NCBI GenBank assembly: GCA_964391095.1
Contig: CAYMJA010000001.1
Span: 1 to 64,000, forward strand
Length of the DNA stretch: 64,000 bases
Source of the DNA: CAYMJA01 sp964391095
GTDB lineage: Bacteria; Patescibacteriota; Minisyncoccia; Minisyncoccales; GWA2-38-27
Reading direction: 5' to 3'
Translations under genes and position numbers: made by a program
Shown here: positions 63,032-64,000 of the stretch, piece after piece
How the letters are laid out: each line of letters begins with the position of its first letter
How positions within the stretch are numbered: the first letter of the stretch is position 1
Notes under the pieces: generated by a model
Seen by the model: only the letters and a program-made list of their open reading frames with translations
The model's database searches: none
What the model was told of the DNA's origin: nothing

Positions 63032-63565
63032 CTAAAGTGCCTTTCTTCTAAAAATACGTTTAATTCCTCTTTCAATTTTAGGTTTAGGTTTTTCTAATTC
63101 TGGCCTTAATTTTGGTTTTTCAGTTTCCGGAGTTTTCTTTTGTTCTCTTTCTGAAATTTTCTTTTCTTTTACCTTTTTAGAAATAGAAGGTTTCTTTTTA
63201 GTTCTTTTCTCCTTTTTAATTTTCTTTTTCGGAGTGATTTCATCTAAAACCAGAGTGATATGTGAAACCTTTTTCTGGATTTCAGAAACTCGACCTCTTG
63301 CTCTCGGCATCCATCTTTTATATTTCGGACCTTCATCAATAGTAATTTTAGAAACATATAAATTACTCGAATCAAGTTGGAAACTATTACGGGCATTGGC
63401 AACAGCTGAATTTAAAAGTTTAAGTAGGGGTCTTGCTGACTTTTTAACAGTAAAATTCAAAATATCCTGAGCTTCCTCAACTTTCTTTCTCCGGATAAGA
63501 TTAGCAACAAGACGAACTTTCCGGGGTGCTATTCGTAGATATTTTAGTTTAACTATCATCTGCAT
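63032..63565 (-). CDS. rplV: 50S ribosomal protein uL22 with long tail
   Basis: Residues 3-112 are canonical (LKYLRIAPRKVRLVANLIRRK; KRWMPRARGRVSEIQKKVSHITLVL). A 65-residue Lys/Glu/Pro-rich tail follows (177 total). Three bases separate it from rpsC. Confidence 0.96.
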   Translation of the reverse strand: MQMIVKLKYLRIAPRKVRLVANLIRRKKVEEAQDILNFTVKKSARPLLKLLNSAVANARNSFQLDSSNLYVSKITIDEGPKYKRWMPRARGRVSEIQKKVSHITLVLDEITPKKKIKKEKRTKKKPSISKKVKEKKISEREQKKTPETEKPKLRPELEKPKPKIERGIKRIFRRKAL

Positions 63566-63573
63566 AACTTCAT

Positions 63574-63891
63574 TTAAAGCGATTTAAGATTCTCTGCTCC
63601 TTCCGCCGTGCCTTTCTTTTCTAATTCCCTTTGTATCCTTCCGCCGTGCCTTACAAATTTTGTAGTTGGAGAGAATTCTCCGAGTTTATGTCCAACCATC
63701 TCTTCCGTTGTATAAACTAAAATATGCTCTTTGCCATTATGAACTCCAAAAGTAAAACCAACCATTTCTGGAGTAATAGTACAAGACCGTTTCCAGGTTT
63801 TAATTACTGTCTTATCACCTGGTTTCAATTTCTTAACCTTCTTTAATAATTTTTCATCTATATATGGACCTTTTTTTAAACTTCTAGCCAT
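63574..63891 (-). CDS. rpsS: 30S ribosomal protein uS19
   Basis: A 105-residue head protein: MARSLKKGPYIDEKLLKKVKKL, KRSCTITPEMVGFTFGVHNGKEHILVYTTEEMVGHKLGEFSPT. Slightly longer at the C-terminus than usual. Confidence 0.97.
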   Translation of the reverse strand: MARSLKKGPYIDEKLLKKVKKLKPGDKTVIKTWKRSCTITPEMVGFTFGVHNGKEHILVYTTEEMVGHKLGEFSPTTKFVRHGGRIQRELEKKGTAEGAENLKSL

Positions 63892-63893
63892 AA

Positions 63894-64000
63894 TTATCTT
63901 CTTTTCTTTTTACGCCTTTTAATAATATATTTATCTGTCCACCCTTTTTTTCTTGTCTTAACCCCTAAAGCATGTTTTCCCCAGGGCGTTTTAGGATATT
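63894..64000 (-). CDS. rplB: 50S ribosomal protein uL2, C-terminal part
   Basis: The last 34 residues before the stop, ending TDKYIIKRRKKKRR after KTPWGKHALGVKTRKKGW, match the end of uL2. The gene runs off the right edge; gene order (rplB before rpsS) supports the call. Confidence 0.93.
   Translation of the reverse strand, partial: YPKTPWGKHALGVKTRKKGWTDKYIIKRRKKKRR

Noticed and set aside
1..64000. Recoding of TGA
   Set aside because: TGA is used as a stop at the ends of several conserved genes (trmD, nusB, the PEGA gene), and no in-frame TGA interrupts core genes.

Overview
The window is an AT-rich stretch of a small-genome bacterium, most probably a member of the Candidate Phyla Radiation (Patescibacteria, Parcubacteria-like). 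Evidence: the ribosomal superoperon runs rpsE directly into rplO with no rpmD (uL30), a known CPR trait; rplK is followed by a dCMP deaminase and not rplA; RNA polymerase alpha has lost its C-terminal domain; several aminoacyl-tRNA synthetases lack accessory domains; and many genes are short conserved hypotheticals. TGA is used as a stop, so the code is the standard bacterial one. A 10-N gap at 59796-59805 shows this is a draft scaffold.

Layout. 1-4.5 kb (minus strand): rpmG, tRNA-Thr, an unknown HTH protein wedged without spacers between tRNA-Thr and tRNA-Tyr, then trmD, khpA, rpsP, rnc, nusB and rpmF. 4.6-19 kb (mostly plus): dnaE, thrS, a membrane protein, an ECF sigma factor with a putative anti-sigma partner, two secreted proteins (PKD and DUF5667 type), miaB, a divergent pair of unknown genes, and miaA. 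19-40 kb (minus): a MraZ-like regulator, gatB, thyX/tmk/dcd (dTMP synthesis) joined to rplK-nusG-secE, gyrB, pheST, a small unknown gene, three tRNAs including a deviant initiator-like tRNA, gatCA, mreB, rseP, frr, holB, a second mreB and murA. 40-42.7 kb: a PEGA-domain membrane protein, a Cas4/RecB-like nuclease, and two small promoter-gene-terminator cassettes, one bounded by a 27-bp duplication of the rpsI 3' end. 42.7-64 kb (minus): rpsI-rplM-rplQ-rpoA-rpsD-rpsK-rpsM-rpmJ-infA, then alaS, tpiA, a GalT-like gene, a glycosyltransferase and map, then adk-secY and the S10/spc ribosomal operon to a truncated rplB at the right edge.

The most striking feature is the density of short palindromic and phrase-like repeats. 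They fill most intergenic gaps, including at least ten inside the ribosomal operons. They have also entered reading frames of conserved genes without breaking them (rpsP, dnaE, miaA, gyrB, pheT, rpsD, rpoA, rpsI, tpiA, a glycosyltransferase, and probably gatA). This resembles the protein-coding palindromic elements known from Rickettsia, but with several sequence families.

Second theme: two styles of gene start. Many housekeeping genes have a -10 box only 6-15 nt from the start codon and no Shine-Dalgarno sequence (miaA, miaB, murA, rpmF, infA, frr and others), which suggests leaderless or nearly leaderless mRNAs. Seven small accessory genes instead have strong Shine-Dalgarno sequences, mostly with consensus TTGACA/TATAAT-type promoters and often their own terminators. 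Several operon promoters share an extended -35 of the form GGGTTGA, sometimes supplied by the edge of a repeat. All function calls come from reading motifs; no database search was run.
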